Part shown: positions 1-8,165 of the stretch, one piece after another
Numbering within the stretch: the stretch's first letter is position 1
How the letters are laid out: every line of letters begins with the position of its first letter
From: Dictyobacter aurantiacus
GTDB taxonomy: Bacteria > Chloroflexota > Ktedonobacteria > Ktedonobacterales > Ktedonobacteraceae
DNA: 64,000 bases
Assembly (NCBI RefSeq): GCF_003967515.1
Contig: NZ_BIFQ01000002.1
Coordinates: 2,356,001-2,420,000 of the forward strand
Direction: 5' to 3'
Notes under the pieces: model-generated
What the model was told of the DNA's origin: nothing
Databases searched by the model: none
What the model saw: only the letters and a program-made list of their open reading frames with translations
Made by a program: the position numbers and the translations under genes

Positions 1-37
1 ATAGATGGGGATCAATTAATACGGACAAGGGGTTGTA

Positions 38-1306
38 ATGTTGAATTCACATAAGGAAAACAGTCTGGACTACAACAGAGAGTGCGCGCCGTTGCCTGGC
101 CTTTATCGATGTCTGTCTATTAGTGGGGCGCTGACCGGAAAAAAGACCGCCAATATTTTATTTTTTACCTTTCTGTTGCTTGTTCTATTAATACCCGCCA
201 CTATTCTCCGCCTCTCGAACAGCAGTGCTGCCCACATGCTTAACGGAATGAAAAAACCACAGACCCATATCACCATGGGCGAGACAGCTTTCACCCATAT
301 GAAGCAGGCAGCTAAAGCTTCGCCTGCGGGCCTGACTCCACAGAACTTGTGGAAACTGTATAATTTGCCCGGCATTAGCGGCGGTAAGGGACAGTTAATC
401 GCCGAAGTGATTGATGGGGCGATTCCCACCATGGAATCGGACCTCAATGCCTATAGTCGCCAGTTTGGTCTGCCGGAATGTACCGTAGCCAGCGGCTGTC
501 TGACCATCAAGAATCAGGGTGGCCAGTATATTCCGAATGGCAGTGATCCAGCCGAGGGCCTGCTGGATGTACAGCTCATGCACGCTGTAGCGCCTCAAGC
601 CAAAATCCTGGTCTATATCATGCATACGAACAACACTTCTATCGCGGAGGGCCCATCTGAGATTATCAAGACTCCAGGGCTTAAAGCGATCAACATGAGC
701 TATGGCTTTGATGGCAATGGCAAGCAATTTGCGGCCCTGTATAACGACAATCCTAATCAAGTTGCCATGTTTGGTGCCTCTGGTGACAATGGTTATGGCC
801 AGATTACTCCGCCATCGATTTATCCTGGTGTGATCGCGGTGGGCGGCACTGTTGTCAATGGGAGCACCGAGACGGCCTGGGATGGCTCTGGTGGTGGTCT
901 CTCCAAACTGTATTCGGAGCCATCCTATCAGACGAAATACGGCATCCCGCGGGCCAACGGCTTCCGTGGCAATCCTGACGTGGCCGCTGTCGCCGGTTCG
1001 CCGGTAGCCATCTACGAATTGGGCAAGTGGCAGACCGAGATGGGCACCAGTGTGTCAGCTCCGATCTGGACCGGCATTGCCGCCCTGGTCAACAAGCCGA
1101 TCACCAATGCGTTGCTCTACGGCCTGGCCAAAAGTCAGCCCAACTCATTTAACGACATCACCTCGGGCACCAATGGCAAATGTGGCTTCTACTGCACCGC
1201 CCGTCCCGGCTATGACTACGTGACAGGTCTGGGTACTCCTAAGAACTTTGTCGCCAACGTCAACGCCCTGACCGCCGCACAGGCTGTCGCCCTTTCACAA
1301 CCCTAG
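38..1306 (+). CDS. S53 family peptidase (sedolisin-like), membrane-anchored or secreted
   Basis: 422 aa serine-carboxyl peptidase. Seen: the family Glu-x3-Asp pair (E173, D177 in AEGLLDVQL), the oxyanion Asp (D250 in SGDNG), the nucleophile Ser338 in GTSVSAP, and a C-terminal calcium-loop-like stretch (D373-I374, G391/D393). A hydrophobic segment at about residues 38-57 follows a basic N-terminus, so the enzyme is exported or anchored. Members of this family act at acidic pH outside the cell. Odd: only about 100 residues precede the catalytic domain, so the usual ~180-residue propeptide is essentially missing. The ATG has an AAGGGG Shine-Dalgarno about 7 nt upstream. It is a single-gene unit closed by the hairpin downstream. 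Confidence 0.9.
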   Translation: MLNSHKENSLDYNRECAPLPGLYRCLSISGALTGKKTANILFFTFLLLVLLIPATILRLSNSSAAHMLNGMKKPQTHITMGETAFTHMKQAAKASPAGLTPQNLWKLYNLPGISGGKGQLIAEVIDGAIPTMESDLNAYSRQFGLPECTVASGCLTIKNQGGQYIPNGSDPAEGLLDVQLMHAVAPQAKILVYIMHTNNTSIAEGPSEIIKTPGLKAINMSYGFDGNGKQFAALYNDNPNQVAMFGASGDNGYGQITPPSIYPGVIAVGGTVVNGSTETAWDGSGGGLSKLYSEPSYQTKYGIPRANGFRGNPDVAAVAGSPVAIYELGKWQTEMGTSVSAPIWTGIAALVNKPITNALLYGLAKSQPNSFNDITSGTNGKCGFYCTARPGYDYVTGLGTPKNFVANVNALTAAQAVALSQP

Positions 1307-1345
1307 TTTTATGTAGACAACTTCCCTACTTTGTTCTCCTTGCGG

Positions 1346-1380
1346 AAGGGGCATCTTCAGTGACGAAGATGCCCCTTTTG
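1346..1380 (+). terminator. Rho-independent terminator of the S53 peptidase gene
   Basis: A 12-bp perfect stem (AAGGGGCATCTT pairs with AAGATGCCCCTT) with an 8-nt loop is followed by T-rich sequence, 40 nt after the stop codon. Confidence 0.85.
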
Positions 1381-1500
1381 TGTGCCTTCCATTGAGAATA
1401 TTTCTGGCCCCATATACAACCTGCCTCCTATTATGTTATGGTAGAGGTGGCAATCCCATTTTCGATATCAACGTTGTGATATTCCTACAGGGAGGTGGAT

Positions 1501-2913
1501 ATGCGGAAGATCGCGTCTTCCCCAGAGGTATCTGTCGCTGCAACAGGTACACGCTCGCGTTATCCTCGCTATGTATTTTCAATTTTCTTTATCATCAATC
1601 TATTGAACTTTCTGGATCGCAATATTTTTACGGGCGCTTCAAATGCTATTGCTAAAGACCTGGGTTTATCTCTGGGCCAGGTTGGCTATATCGCTTCTGC
1701 TTTTCTTATCGTATATACCATCGCCACGATCCCTCTGGGCTTATGGGCCGACCGCGTGCCGCGCAAGAATGTCGCAGCAGTATGCCTGGCGATCTGGAGT
1801 ATCGCCACGGCCTGGACCTCCCTGGCCACAAACTTTGTCATCATCTTTCTGTCGCGTATGATATTGGGGATAGGCGAGGCGGGCTACTATCCAGCAGGGA
1901 GTGCCCTGCTCAGCGATTTCTTTAGCCGGGAGAAACGGGCGCGCATCATGAGCTGGTGGGGCGTGGCGCAATATACCGGTATCTTCCTTGGCTTTGCCGT
2001 TGGTGGTGTGCTGGGGGGGCTGGGACTGTGGCGCCAGGCCTTTCTGGTGGCAGCGGCGCCGGGACTAGTGATGACCTTTCTGGTCTGGCGTATTCGCGAG
2101 CCGCGTCGCAACCAGGCTGATGAGGAGGCCATGCTTGAAGAGGGGGGACGGCTCCCTTCTATTGAGAGGGAGCAGCCGGCGCTTGTTGAGGGTGCGACCG
2201 CTGTCAAAGAATCGATCCTCAAGCAATGCTGGTACCTCCTGCACATCAAGACGCTCCTTGTGCTAACCCTGGTGCAGATCTTTGCCTTCTTTGTGCTCAG
2301 CGCGAACGTAACCTATCTTCCACTCTACTTGCAGCAGGCCGATACTTTTCATCTGAGCCAGCAGTTTACAGGCATCTACTCGGGCGGCGTCATCGTTCTG
2401 GCGGGCATCGTTGGTAATCTCTCAGGTGGCTATATCAGCGATCTCCTGGGCCGCTATTTCAAAGGGGCACGCGTCCTGGTCTGCGGACTCTCTTTCCTGA
2501 TCAGCGCGCCCACCTTTATCGTTGCCGTGCTGGCGCGTGACTTCATCCTCTTTACTATCTTCCTCTTTATTACAGTCGTTCTTTTTTCAATTTATGGTGG
2601 ACCTTGTACCGCAGCCACACAGGATGTGGTACCTTCATGGCTGCGTTCATCCGCTATCGCGGTCAGTATGTTACTGGCTCACGTGTTTGGTGATGCCTTT
2701 GCGCCTGCTATTATTGGTGTGATGGCTACCAACTTCGATCCCACCCATGGACAGCATTTTCTACATAACATGGCTGGTGGAGACCTGGGGCAGGCTCTGC
2801 TGATCACCTGTGCCCCCGCGCTGGTCATCTCTGGCATCGTCGGTATCATCGGCGCCCGCTGGCTGCAGCGCGACATCGCTGCCGGCGAAGCCCTCGAAAA
2901 AAGCAGACAATAA
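1501..2913 (+). CDS. MFS transporter (spinster / organic-anion type)
   Basis: 470 aa polytopic membrane protein with about 12 hydrophobic segments and the MFS signature loop between TM2 and TM3 (GLWADRVPRKN). The N-terminal half carries an LDRNIFTGASNAIAKDLGLS-type segment and GIGEAGYYPAG in TM4-5, as in Spinster-like and glucarate-type carriers; the substrate cannot be named. I chose ATG 1501 over the in-frame GTG at 1495 because the GTG overlaps the GGGAGG Shine-Dalgarno. It is monocistronic and convergent with the arabinofuranosidase, from which a bidirectional hairpin separates it. A role in sugar or sugar-acid uptake fits the neighbour but is inference only. Confidence 0.85.
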   Translation: MRKIASSPEVSVAATGTRSRYPRYVFSIFFIINLLNFLDRNIFTGASNAIAKDLGLSLGQVGYIASAFLIVYTIATIPLGLWADRVPRKNVAAVCLAIWSIATAWTSLATNFVIIFLSRMILGIGEAGYYPAGSALLSDFFSREKRARIMSWWGVAQYTGIFLGFAVGGVLGGLGLWRQAFLVAAAPGLVMTFLVWRIREPRRNQADEEAMLEEGGRLPSIEREQPALVEGATAVKESILKQCWYLLHIKTLLVLTLVQIFAFFVLSANVTYLPLYLQQADTFHLSQQFTGIYSGGVIVLAGIVGNLSGGYISDLLGRYFKGARVLVCGLSFLISAPTFIVAVLARDFILFTIFLFITVVLFSIYGGPCTAATQDVVPSWLRSSAIAVSMLLAHVFGDAFAPAIIGVMATNFDPTHGQHFLHNMAGGDLGQALLITCAPALVISGIVGIIGARWLQRDIAAGEALEKSRQ

Positions 2914-2916
2914 CGG

Positions 2917-2950
2917 AAGGATATGAAGGCTACTACGCCTTCATATCCTT
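2917..2950. terminator. Bidirectional terminator between convergent MFS and arabinofuranosidase genes
   Basis: A 14-bp perfect stem (AAGGATATGAAGGC with GCCTTCATATCCTT) and a 6-nt loop lie between two converging stop codons. Confidence 0.75.
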
Positions 2951-2972
2951 GTATGCAGATAAATTGAATAGG

Positions 2973-4454
2973 CTATTCTGCATGTAAACGCAGGACGGTA
3001 AGTGAGTGGGCGGGGAATGTATAGGTAAGATTCCCGTCTGCAAGCTCTAGCTGGCGTTCCTGTACGGTGACGGCGTCCGGATGCTCGAAAGAATTACTGG
3101 TGTTGGGATCTGTGGCGTTGACCTGGTAGATCCTTCCCTGGCTGATGGTTGTGGGATCGGCAAACTGGATGGTGGTGGTATGATCCTCTTCCTGGTCGCG
3201 GTTGACGACGGCGATTGCCAGCTCATGGCCCTGTTGATCGCTGGTAACCGATACATCCAGGACCTTAAAGGGTCCTAACGAGGCAATAGATTGTGGCCAG
3301 CGCGACTTCTCCTGATCCTCCGTCAGCGTGAGCTGTTTGCAGTCGACGTAGGCATCCAGCGTGACCTCCTGCATCTGTTCCTCGTAGATGCGCAGTGGAT
3401 GATAGATGGTCTGCAGGAACAGATCCTCTTTGCTGGTAAAGATGGGGGCGATCACATTGACCATCTGAGCCAGGTTGGCCATTTTGACGGTATCGCTATG
3501 ACGCACAAAGCTATTGAGGTACGAAGAGACCGCCAGGGCATCGGCCAGGTCATAGCGTTCCTCAAGGGCACTTTCGGCGCTGCGCTGCCGGAACCAGACG
3601 TTCCATTCGTCATAGGCGATATGGATCGGATGGTCTAACTTCTGGTTGAAACGCGCGCGCTCGATCATAGCCTGGCACGTCTCCAGGGCGAAATCAACCA
3701 GGGCCGGGGCCAGTACGTTGCTATAGTAATCATCGCTGCCGGTATAGAGGTGGAGGCTATAGTAATCCATCAATGGCGCCAGACCCTCGATCACCGTCTG
3801 ATCCCAATCATTCCACCCATTCTGGCCGCAGCCGACCAGTTTTATGCTGGGATCGGTCCACTTCATCACCTTGGCGAACTCGCGCGCTTTTTTGACATAA
3901 TCTTCCGCGCTTAGATGACCGATCTGCCACTGGCCATACATCTCGTTGCCCAGTCCCCAATACTTGACGTTGTAGGGTTCGGGATGGCCGTTCTGGCGGC
4001 GCAGGTTGGCCCAGTAGGTATCACCGGTGCCATTGCAATATTCGACCCAGTCGCGAGCCTCATCCATGGTGCCCGTGCCCATGTTGACACAGATGTAGGG
4101 CTCAATGTTCATCACCTCGCAGTAGCGCATGAACTCATCGGTGCCAAAGTGGTTGTTTTCTACCGAATGCCAGGCTAGCTCTAAGCGGGCCGGGCGCTGC
4201 TCTACCGGACCGATGCCGTCGGTCCAGCGATAGCCGCTCACGAAATTGCCGCCGGGCCAGCGTAAGATAGGGGGATGGAGCCCTTTGACTGCCTCCATGA
4301 CATCTTTGCGAAAGCCATGCTCATCGCTGAGTGAGGAGCCCTCCTCATAAATACCGCCGTAGATACAACGACCGAGGTGCTCAATGAAGCCGCCATAAAT
4401 ATTCCTGTCAATGGTTCCAGTGCGGCGGGCCGTATCAATTTTTATGCGTGCCAA
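2973..4454 (-). CDS. abfA: Alpha-L-arabinofuranosidase, GH51
   Basis: 493 aa, the usual size of intracellular GH51 enzymes, with no signal peptide. It releases terminal alpha-L-arabinose from arabinan or arabinoxylan oligosaccharides taken into the cell. Seen: the N-terminal NIYGGFIEHLGRCIYGGIY motif, the acid/base Glu171 in GLGNEMYGQW and the nucleophile Glu283 in YDEWNVWF, both in the canonical GH51 positions of the (beta/alpha)8 barrel, then a C-terminal beta-sandwich. The gene is divergent from a LacI-type repressor. A palindromic operator covers its predicted transcription start, so substrate-induced derepression is very likely. The start is supported by AAGGAGG about 8 nt upstream. Confidence 0.95.
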   Translation of the reverse strand: MARIKIDTARRTGTIDRNIYGGFIEHLGRCIYGGIYEEGSSLSDEHGFRKDVMEAVKGLHPPILRWPGGNFVSGYRWTDGIGPVEQRPARLELAWHSVENNHFGTDEFMRYCEVMNIEPYICVNMGTGTMDEARDWVEYCNGTGDTYWANLRRQNGHPEPYNVKYWGLGNEMYGQWQIGHLSAEDYVKKAREFAKVMKWTDPSIKLVGCGQNGWNDWDQTVIEGLAPLMDYYSLHLYTGSDDYYSNVLAPALVDFALETCQAMIERARFNQKLDHPIHIAYDEWNVWFRQRSAESALEERYDLADALAVSSYLNSFVRHSDTVKMANLAQMVNVIAPIFTSKEDLFLQTIYHPLRIYEEQMQEVTLDAYVDCKQLTLTEDQEKSRWPQSIASLGPFKVLDVSVTSDQQGHELAIAVVNRDQEEDHTTTIQFADPTTISQGRIYQVNATDPNTSNSFEHPDAVTVQERQLELADGNLTYTFPAHSLTVLRLHAE

Positions 4455-4525
4455 ATGCTTCCTCCTTGCGTTTTGTCACCACCATGTCACAAATTTCGAG
4501 CGCTTAAGCATCTGCAGATGATGTT

Positions 4526-4571
4526 TTGCAACGTTGCAAGAAACATACCATATAAAAATCGTTTTTGTCAA
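4526..4571 (-). promoter_or_regulatory. abfA promoter with overlapping LacI-type operator
   Basis: On the minus strand a -35 TTGACA (4571-4566) and a -10 TATGTT (4547-4542) are spaced by 18 nt. Directly downstream, over the expected +1, lies the perfect 14-bp palindrome TTGCAACGTTGCAA (4526-4539), with the central CG typical of LacI-family operators. Binding there would block transcription of the arabinofuranosidase gene. Confidence 0.75.
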
Positions 4572-4631
4572 TATTATTCAGGTTTTATTCTGCTTTTTAT
4601 TGACGAAAAAATCAGGTTGATGTTATAGTTT

Positions 4632-4645
4632 TGATAACGTTGCAA
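4632..4645. promoter_or_regulatory. Second, imperfect LacI-type operator upstream of the lacI-family gene
   Basis: TGATAACGTTGCAA repeats the right half-site and centre of the 4526-4539 palindrome (10 of 14 positions). The two centres are about 106 bp apart, near ten helical turns, a spacing compatible with DNA looping. Autoregulation of the repressor gene is inferred. Confidence 0.55.
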
Positions 4646-4737
4646 AGCTCTTGCATGCTACTGCTGTTTCAGCTTTCCGACCTGTTTAATCTCTGCTACA
4701 ATGTGATACACATTGATGGAAATAAGGGGGGTGATCT

Positions 4738-5757
4738 TTGGCCGTCACACTAAAGGATGTCGCGCTCAGGGCTGGTGTCTCGATACGAACTGTCTCGAAT
4801 GTGGTAAATAACTATCCCTACGTTACCCCCGAGATGCGTGAACGGGTCAAAAAAGCTCTTGAGGAGCTACACTATCAACCGAACCTCTCCGCCAGGTATC
4901 TGCGCAAGGGGAGTTCTGGCATCATCGCCTATGCGATCCCTGATTTAAGCAATGTTTATTTCTCTGAGATCGGTGAAGCGATTCTCTCGACGGCTCGCGA
5001 GCGTTCCTATACCGTTCTGATTGATAGCACCAAAGGCAGGGAGAGCGAGCGCCAGGTGCTGCAAGGACTGACTCCGCACCTGATCGACGGCGTTATTTTG
5101 AGTCCCTTTGCTTCAGAGCCGGAGGATCTGGCGCCGCGCGCTGGATCGATCCCCATCGTGTTGCTGGGTGATCGCATCTATGATGTTCCCTACGATCATG
5201 TGACATATGACAATGTGGCGACCGCGCGCATGGCTACGCAGCACCTGATTGGACTGGGCCGCCGGCGCATCGCCGCCATCGGGGTGCAGGAATCTGACGC
5301 GCATGAGACCGCAACCTCTCGCCTGCGCCTGCGGGGCTATACCGAGGCGCTGACTCGGGCTGGTCTCCCGGTTGATCCCCATCTCATCATTCGGGGATTA
5401 CCCCTCTTCAACCGCGGTAATGGGGCGAAGGCGCTAAGGCAGTTGCTGGCCCTCGATACACCACCTGACGGCGTTTTTTGTTTCAACGACCACCTGGCCC
5501 TGGGGGTGATGCGCGCCATTCATGAAGCGGGCTATCGTGTGCCCGAAGATATCGCCGTCGTTGGCTTTGACGATATCGAAGACAGTCGCTACTCCGTCCC
5601 CTCCCTTACCACCATCTCGCCCGACAAAGAGAAGATCGGCTACCTCGCCACCACCTTCCTGCTGGGCCGTATCGACGGCACGCGCACCGGTCCCCCCGAA
5701 CGCGTGGAGGTCCCATGCCACCTCATCGTACGCGAAAGCACGGTCGGCACCCGATAG
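4738..5757 (+). CDS. LacI family transcriptional regulator (arabinofuranosidase locus)
   Basis: 339 aa. N-terminal HTH (VTLKDVALRAGVSIRTVSNVVNN, with the hinge helix near residues 47-57), then a periplasmic-binding-protein-like sensor domain with the usual DDHLALGVMRAIHEAG-type stretch and GFDDIEDSRYSVPSLTTI near the C-terminus. The start is TTG at 4738 behind AAGGGGGG; this gives the standard MAVTLKDVA N-terminus. It is divergent from the GH51 gene and probably represses it through the TTGCAACGTTGCAA site. The inducer is presumably arabinose or an arabino-oligosaccharide (inference). A 6-bp hairpin just after the stop may be a weak terminator. Confidence 0.9.
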   Translation: MAVTLKDVALRAGVSIRTVSNVVNNYPYVTPEMRERVKKALEELHYQPNLSARYLRKGSSGIIAYAIPDLSNVYFSEIGEAILSTARERSYTVLIDSTKGRESERQVLQGLTPHLIDGVILSPFASEPEDLAPRAGSIPIVLLGDRIYDVPYDHVTYDNVATARMATQHLIGLGRRRIAAIGVQESDAHETATSRLRLRGYTEALTRAGLPVDPHLIIRGLPLFNRGNGAKALRQLLALDTPPDGVFCFNDHLALGVMRAIHEAGYRVPEDIAVVGFDDIEDSRYSVPSLTTISPDKEKIGYLATTFLLGRIDGTRTGPPERVEVPCHLIVRESTVGTR

Positions 5758-5786
5758 GTTCGGAGCTTGCCTCCGATGAATCTTCT

Positions 5787-6105
5787 TCATCCATTGAGGA
5801 AGCGTTGGATGGTGGCGCAGAACAACTGGGGTGCGTCTTCAGCGATGTCATGTCCGCTGTGCTCAAAGGTGACCGTTGCGCGTGCGGGATGTTCGCCAGC
5901 GACTGGCAGTGGTGGCAGGGGATAATGGGGTCCTGTTTTCCACAGAGCACCAGGGTGGGGACGCTAATATCATGTAGCCGCTCCGCTTGCCTGTTGGTGG
6001 GGCGAAGGGATGGGTGACACAGAGAATCGGCTGCTGATCCCCGGCTACGAACACTTCGGTGGTTGTCTGTTCATCAATCGCTAACAGCAGCTGTTTGACC
6101 GACAT
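5787..6105 (-). pseudogene. Decayed alpha/beta hydrolase
   Basis: Read in shifting minus-strand frames, this stretch gives an N-terminal piece (MSVKQLLLAIDEQ..., then ILCVTHPF), next ERLHDISVPTLVLCGKQDP, and finally TFEHSGHDIAEDAP...QRFLNG ending at 5787. The last two are the usual C-terminal elements of alpha/beta hydrolases: the strand carrying the acid, and the catalytic-His loop with SGH. The reading frame changes near 6000 and again near 5880. The central part, including the nucleophile elbow, is missing. It begins 23 nt after the membrane-protein gene, so it was probably the second gene of that unit. Confidence 0.7.
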
Positions 6106-6128
6106 CGTTGTGGCTTCTTCAGTGGTGC

Positions 6129-6764
6129 TTACTCGTCTTCTTTTTGTTGTAGCGTGCTGTCTTTTAGAAAGGTATCTTCTCCAGTAGTAGCTTCTCCGGC
6201 GATCCAGTTCTGTGCCAACTCTTCGGCGCTGAGCGCCGGTAATTTGCGCAGTTCGCGTGGGATAAAGTAGCAGACGAGGCTGATCAGGAAGGCACCGACC
6301 AGCAGATAGATCCAGCCGTCCAGCGCTCCCAATCCAAATTGGGACATGACGAGGATGCCGCCGGCACAGAAAATCAGGCCGAGCAGCATTGTCAGAATGC
6401 GAATCATCAATCGGCTCCACCAGGGGACGGCCTGTCCATAGGCCTGTTGAAAGAGGCGGTGTCGTTCTGCCTGCCGATAGCGCTGGATATCAGACAGGGC
6501 GGGTGCCCTGAAGCCATAAGAAATACAGATACCCCCACCAATAATAAACGCCAGAAAAGCCAGCAACAGGAACAGGTGCAGCAGCCTTCCTGGCTGATTT
6601 ACGGCCAGCATAGATAGAGGGCGATCAATGTAGAGTGAAATCAATCCCAGCGCGCCTAATCCGCCGGTAATGATCATTAAAAGTCCATAAATAGGAAAAT
6701 AGCGACGGCGATGCATCAATCGCTGTCTATATTGGTCAAGATCAGGATTTGATGGTGCAGACAA
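6129..6764 (-). CDS. Hypothetical membrane protein, about four TM segments
   Basis: 211 aa with hydrophobic spans near residues 24-46, 60-85, 117-141 and 149-168, and charged cytosolic tails. No family is recognised. The open frame starts with TTG at 6764, 11 nt after AAGGAGG. The same Shine-Dalgarno is ideally placed for an ATG at 6774, but that ATG is one base out of frame and reads into a stop after ten codons. Removing one T from the TTTT run at about 6766 would fuse the ATG to this frame, so a sequencing or natural indel may sit here. A hydrolase pseudogene follows in the same direction. Confidence 0.65.
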   Translation of the reverse strand: MSAPSNPDLDQYRQRLMHRRRYFPIYGLLMIITGGLGALGLISLYIDRPLSMLAVNQPGRLLHLFLLLAFLAFIIGGGICISYGFRAPALSDIQRYRQAERHRLFQQAYGQAVPWWSRLMIRILTMLLGLIFCAGGILVMSQFGLGALDGWIYLLVGAFLISLVCYFIPRELRKLPALSAEELAQNWIAGEATTGEDTFLKDSTLQQKEDE

Positions 6765-6905
6765 AACGTTTCATACCTCCTTATTGTACCCCCTTATCAT
6801 ACCCCATATATCATAAACGTTTTGTAACTACTCAGATGGTACTTGTATGCAGCAAAAGCGGTGTCTCCCGGTGATTTATCACGAGGACAATCATTTGCTG
6901 GCATC

Positions 6906-7889
6906 TTATTTCATGCCCAGTAGTTCCATCTCATGCTCAAGGGTTTGCGTCAGGCCCTCTTTGAGGGGACGTGGCTGATAGCCGAGCTCGCGCCTGGCTT
7001 TGGCATTGTTGCCGATATAGGTGATTCCAGAGTTGGTGCGCAGGTATTCGGCGCTGTAGTCATCGGGCACAGCGACGACTTTTTCGACCACGCCCATAAT
7101 CGCGCTTAATACCTTCATCATGGTGGGCGGAACGATAACGCGGGGCGCGGGCACACCTGTGATCTGCTGGGCCATATGCATGGCATCGACCAGGGTGTGG
7201 GTTGGTCCAGAGATAATATAGCTCTCACTGACCTTGCCCTTTTCCATGGCGAGAATATGACCTCGCGCGATATCTTCAACGTGGGCCCAGGAGAAGGCTG
7301 TGCCCCCTGGTAGCATCGGCAGTTTATGCTGCAGGTACTGAATAAACGTTGTGCGCACGCTGCTGGTATCTCCCAGCCCGTAGATCAGGCCCGGCTGAAC
7401 GATGACCAGGGGTAGTCCCTCGGCGATCATTGGATCGGCCACTTCGTAGTGGGCTACCCACTTGGTGCGGTCATACTCGCTCAGGTGCCGTCCCGTAAAG
7501 TGGTATGCCTCATCCACCTCTTTGCCGTGGGTATCGGAGTTCACGGCCAGCGTGCTCGTATAAACTCCTTTCGGGATGCCCAGTTCCTTCATGAGCTCCA
7601 GCACATTGCGTGTACCCTGGATATTGATCTTTTCGCCAGCGCTTTTATCCTTAACGCCTACTTTGTACCAACCCGCGATATGGAAGACACCATCCGTCCC
7701 ACTCATCGGCTCACGCATGCTCTCCTTATCTGTTACATCACCCTGGAAAACACGTACACCCAGCCCGACCAATTCTTGAGCCTTCGCCGGATTACGCACG
7801 ACCGCTACTACCTGGTGTCCTGCCTCAACCAATTGGCGCACAACGTGGCTTCCGACAAAGCCAGTGGCACCTGTCACGAAATATTTCAT
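6906..7889 (-). CDS. NAD-dependent epimerase/dehydratase family protein (extended SDR)
   Basis: 327 aa with the extended-SDR Rossmann motif GATGFVGSHV at the N-terminus (residues 7-16), a D-V pair near residue 52 (QGDVTD), and YDRTKW (YxxxK-type active site) near residues 139-144. It resembles dihydroflavonol-reductase and hopanoid-associated sugar-epimerase-like proteins; the substrate is unknown. The start is supported by GAGGGAAAG upstream. A 40-bp perfect palindrome made of two TetR-like operators lies 64-104 nt upstream, so the gene is probably controlled by a TetR-family regulator that is not encoded next to it. Confidence 0.85.
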   Translation of the reverse strand: MKYFVTGATGFVGSHVVRQLVEAGHQVVAVVRNPAKAQELVGLGVRVFQGDVTDKESMREPMSGTDGVFHIAGWYKVGVKDKSAGEKINIQGTRNVLELMKELGIPKGVYTSTLAVNSDTHGKEVDEAYHFTGRHLSEYDRTKWVAHYEVADPMIAEGLPLVIVQPGLIYGLGDTSSVRTTFIQYLQHKLPMLPGGTAFSWAHVEDIARGHILAMEKGKVSESYIISGPTHTLVDAMHMAQQITGVPAPRVIVPPTMMKVLSAIMGVVEKVVAVPDDYSAEYLRTNSGITYIGNNAKARRELGYQPRPLKEGLTQTLEHEMELLGMK

Positions 7890-7953
7890 CTATCTTTCCC
7901 TCAACATGCATTGTATTTTGTTCTATCCGCCTACATGGTCGCCTGCCTTTTTT

Positions 7954-7993
7954 AAATGACCATGGGTCAATTATAATTGACCCATGGTCATTT
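7954..7993. promoter_or_regulatory. 40-bp perfect palindrome containing two TetR-like operators
   Basis: The left arm AAATGACCATGGGTCAATTA (7954-7973) is exactly complementary to 7974-7993. Each arm holds TGACC-N3-GGTCA (7957-7969 and 7978-7990), itself an inverted repeat; the centres are 21 bp, two helical turns, apart. This is the layout of a double TetR/AcrR-dimer operator upstream of the epimerase gene. No regulator gene is adjacent. Confidence 0.7.
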
Positions 7994-8130
7994 GTCAAGG
8001 AGCGTTGTCAAAATAATCACGTATATGAGGAGTCGAACGTAGATGGCATGGGGTCAAAAATCGGGTTCAAGGCTGAAGCGATGGAAAGGAGGCGCTGTGG
8101 GTGGAACATGATGTCCGGGAACGGGGCCGC

Positions 8131-8165
8131 TGCGCGGCAAAGCCGGGGCGAGCCCGGCACCTACG
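8131..8165. repeat. GTAGGTGC-type dispersed hairpin repeat, copy 1
   Basis: Plus strand TGCGCGGCAAAGCC ... CACCTACG. It closely matches 36761-36794 (a few substitutions and one gap in 35 nt). On the minus strand it reads GTAGGTGCCGGG..., with a GCCGGG/CCCGGC hairpin, and its TAG is the stop codon of the P450 gene. Probably a REP-like or terminator-like element. Confidence 0.6.

Noticed and set aside
1495..1500. GTG start for the MFS gene
   Set aside because: It lies within the GGGAGGTG ribosome site of the ATG at 1501.
8030..8060. GTCGAACGTAG considered as a tRNA T-arm
   Set aside because: No cloverleaf could be folded around it; no tRNA was recognised in the window.
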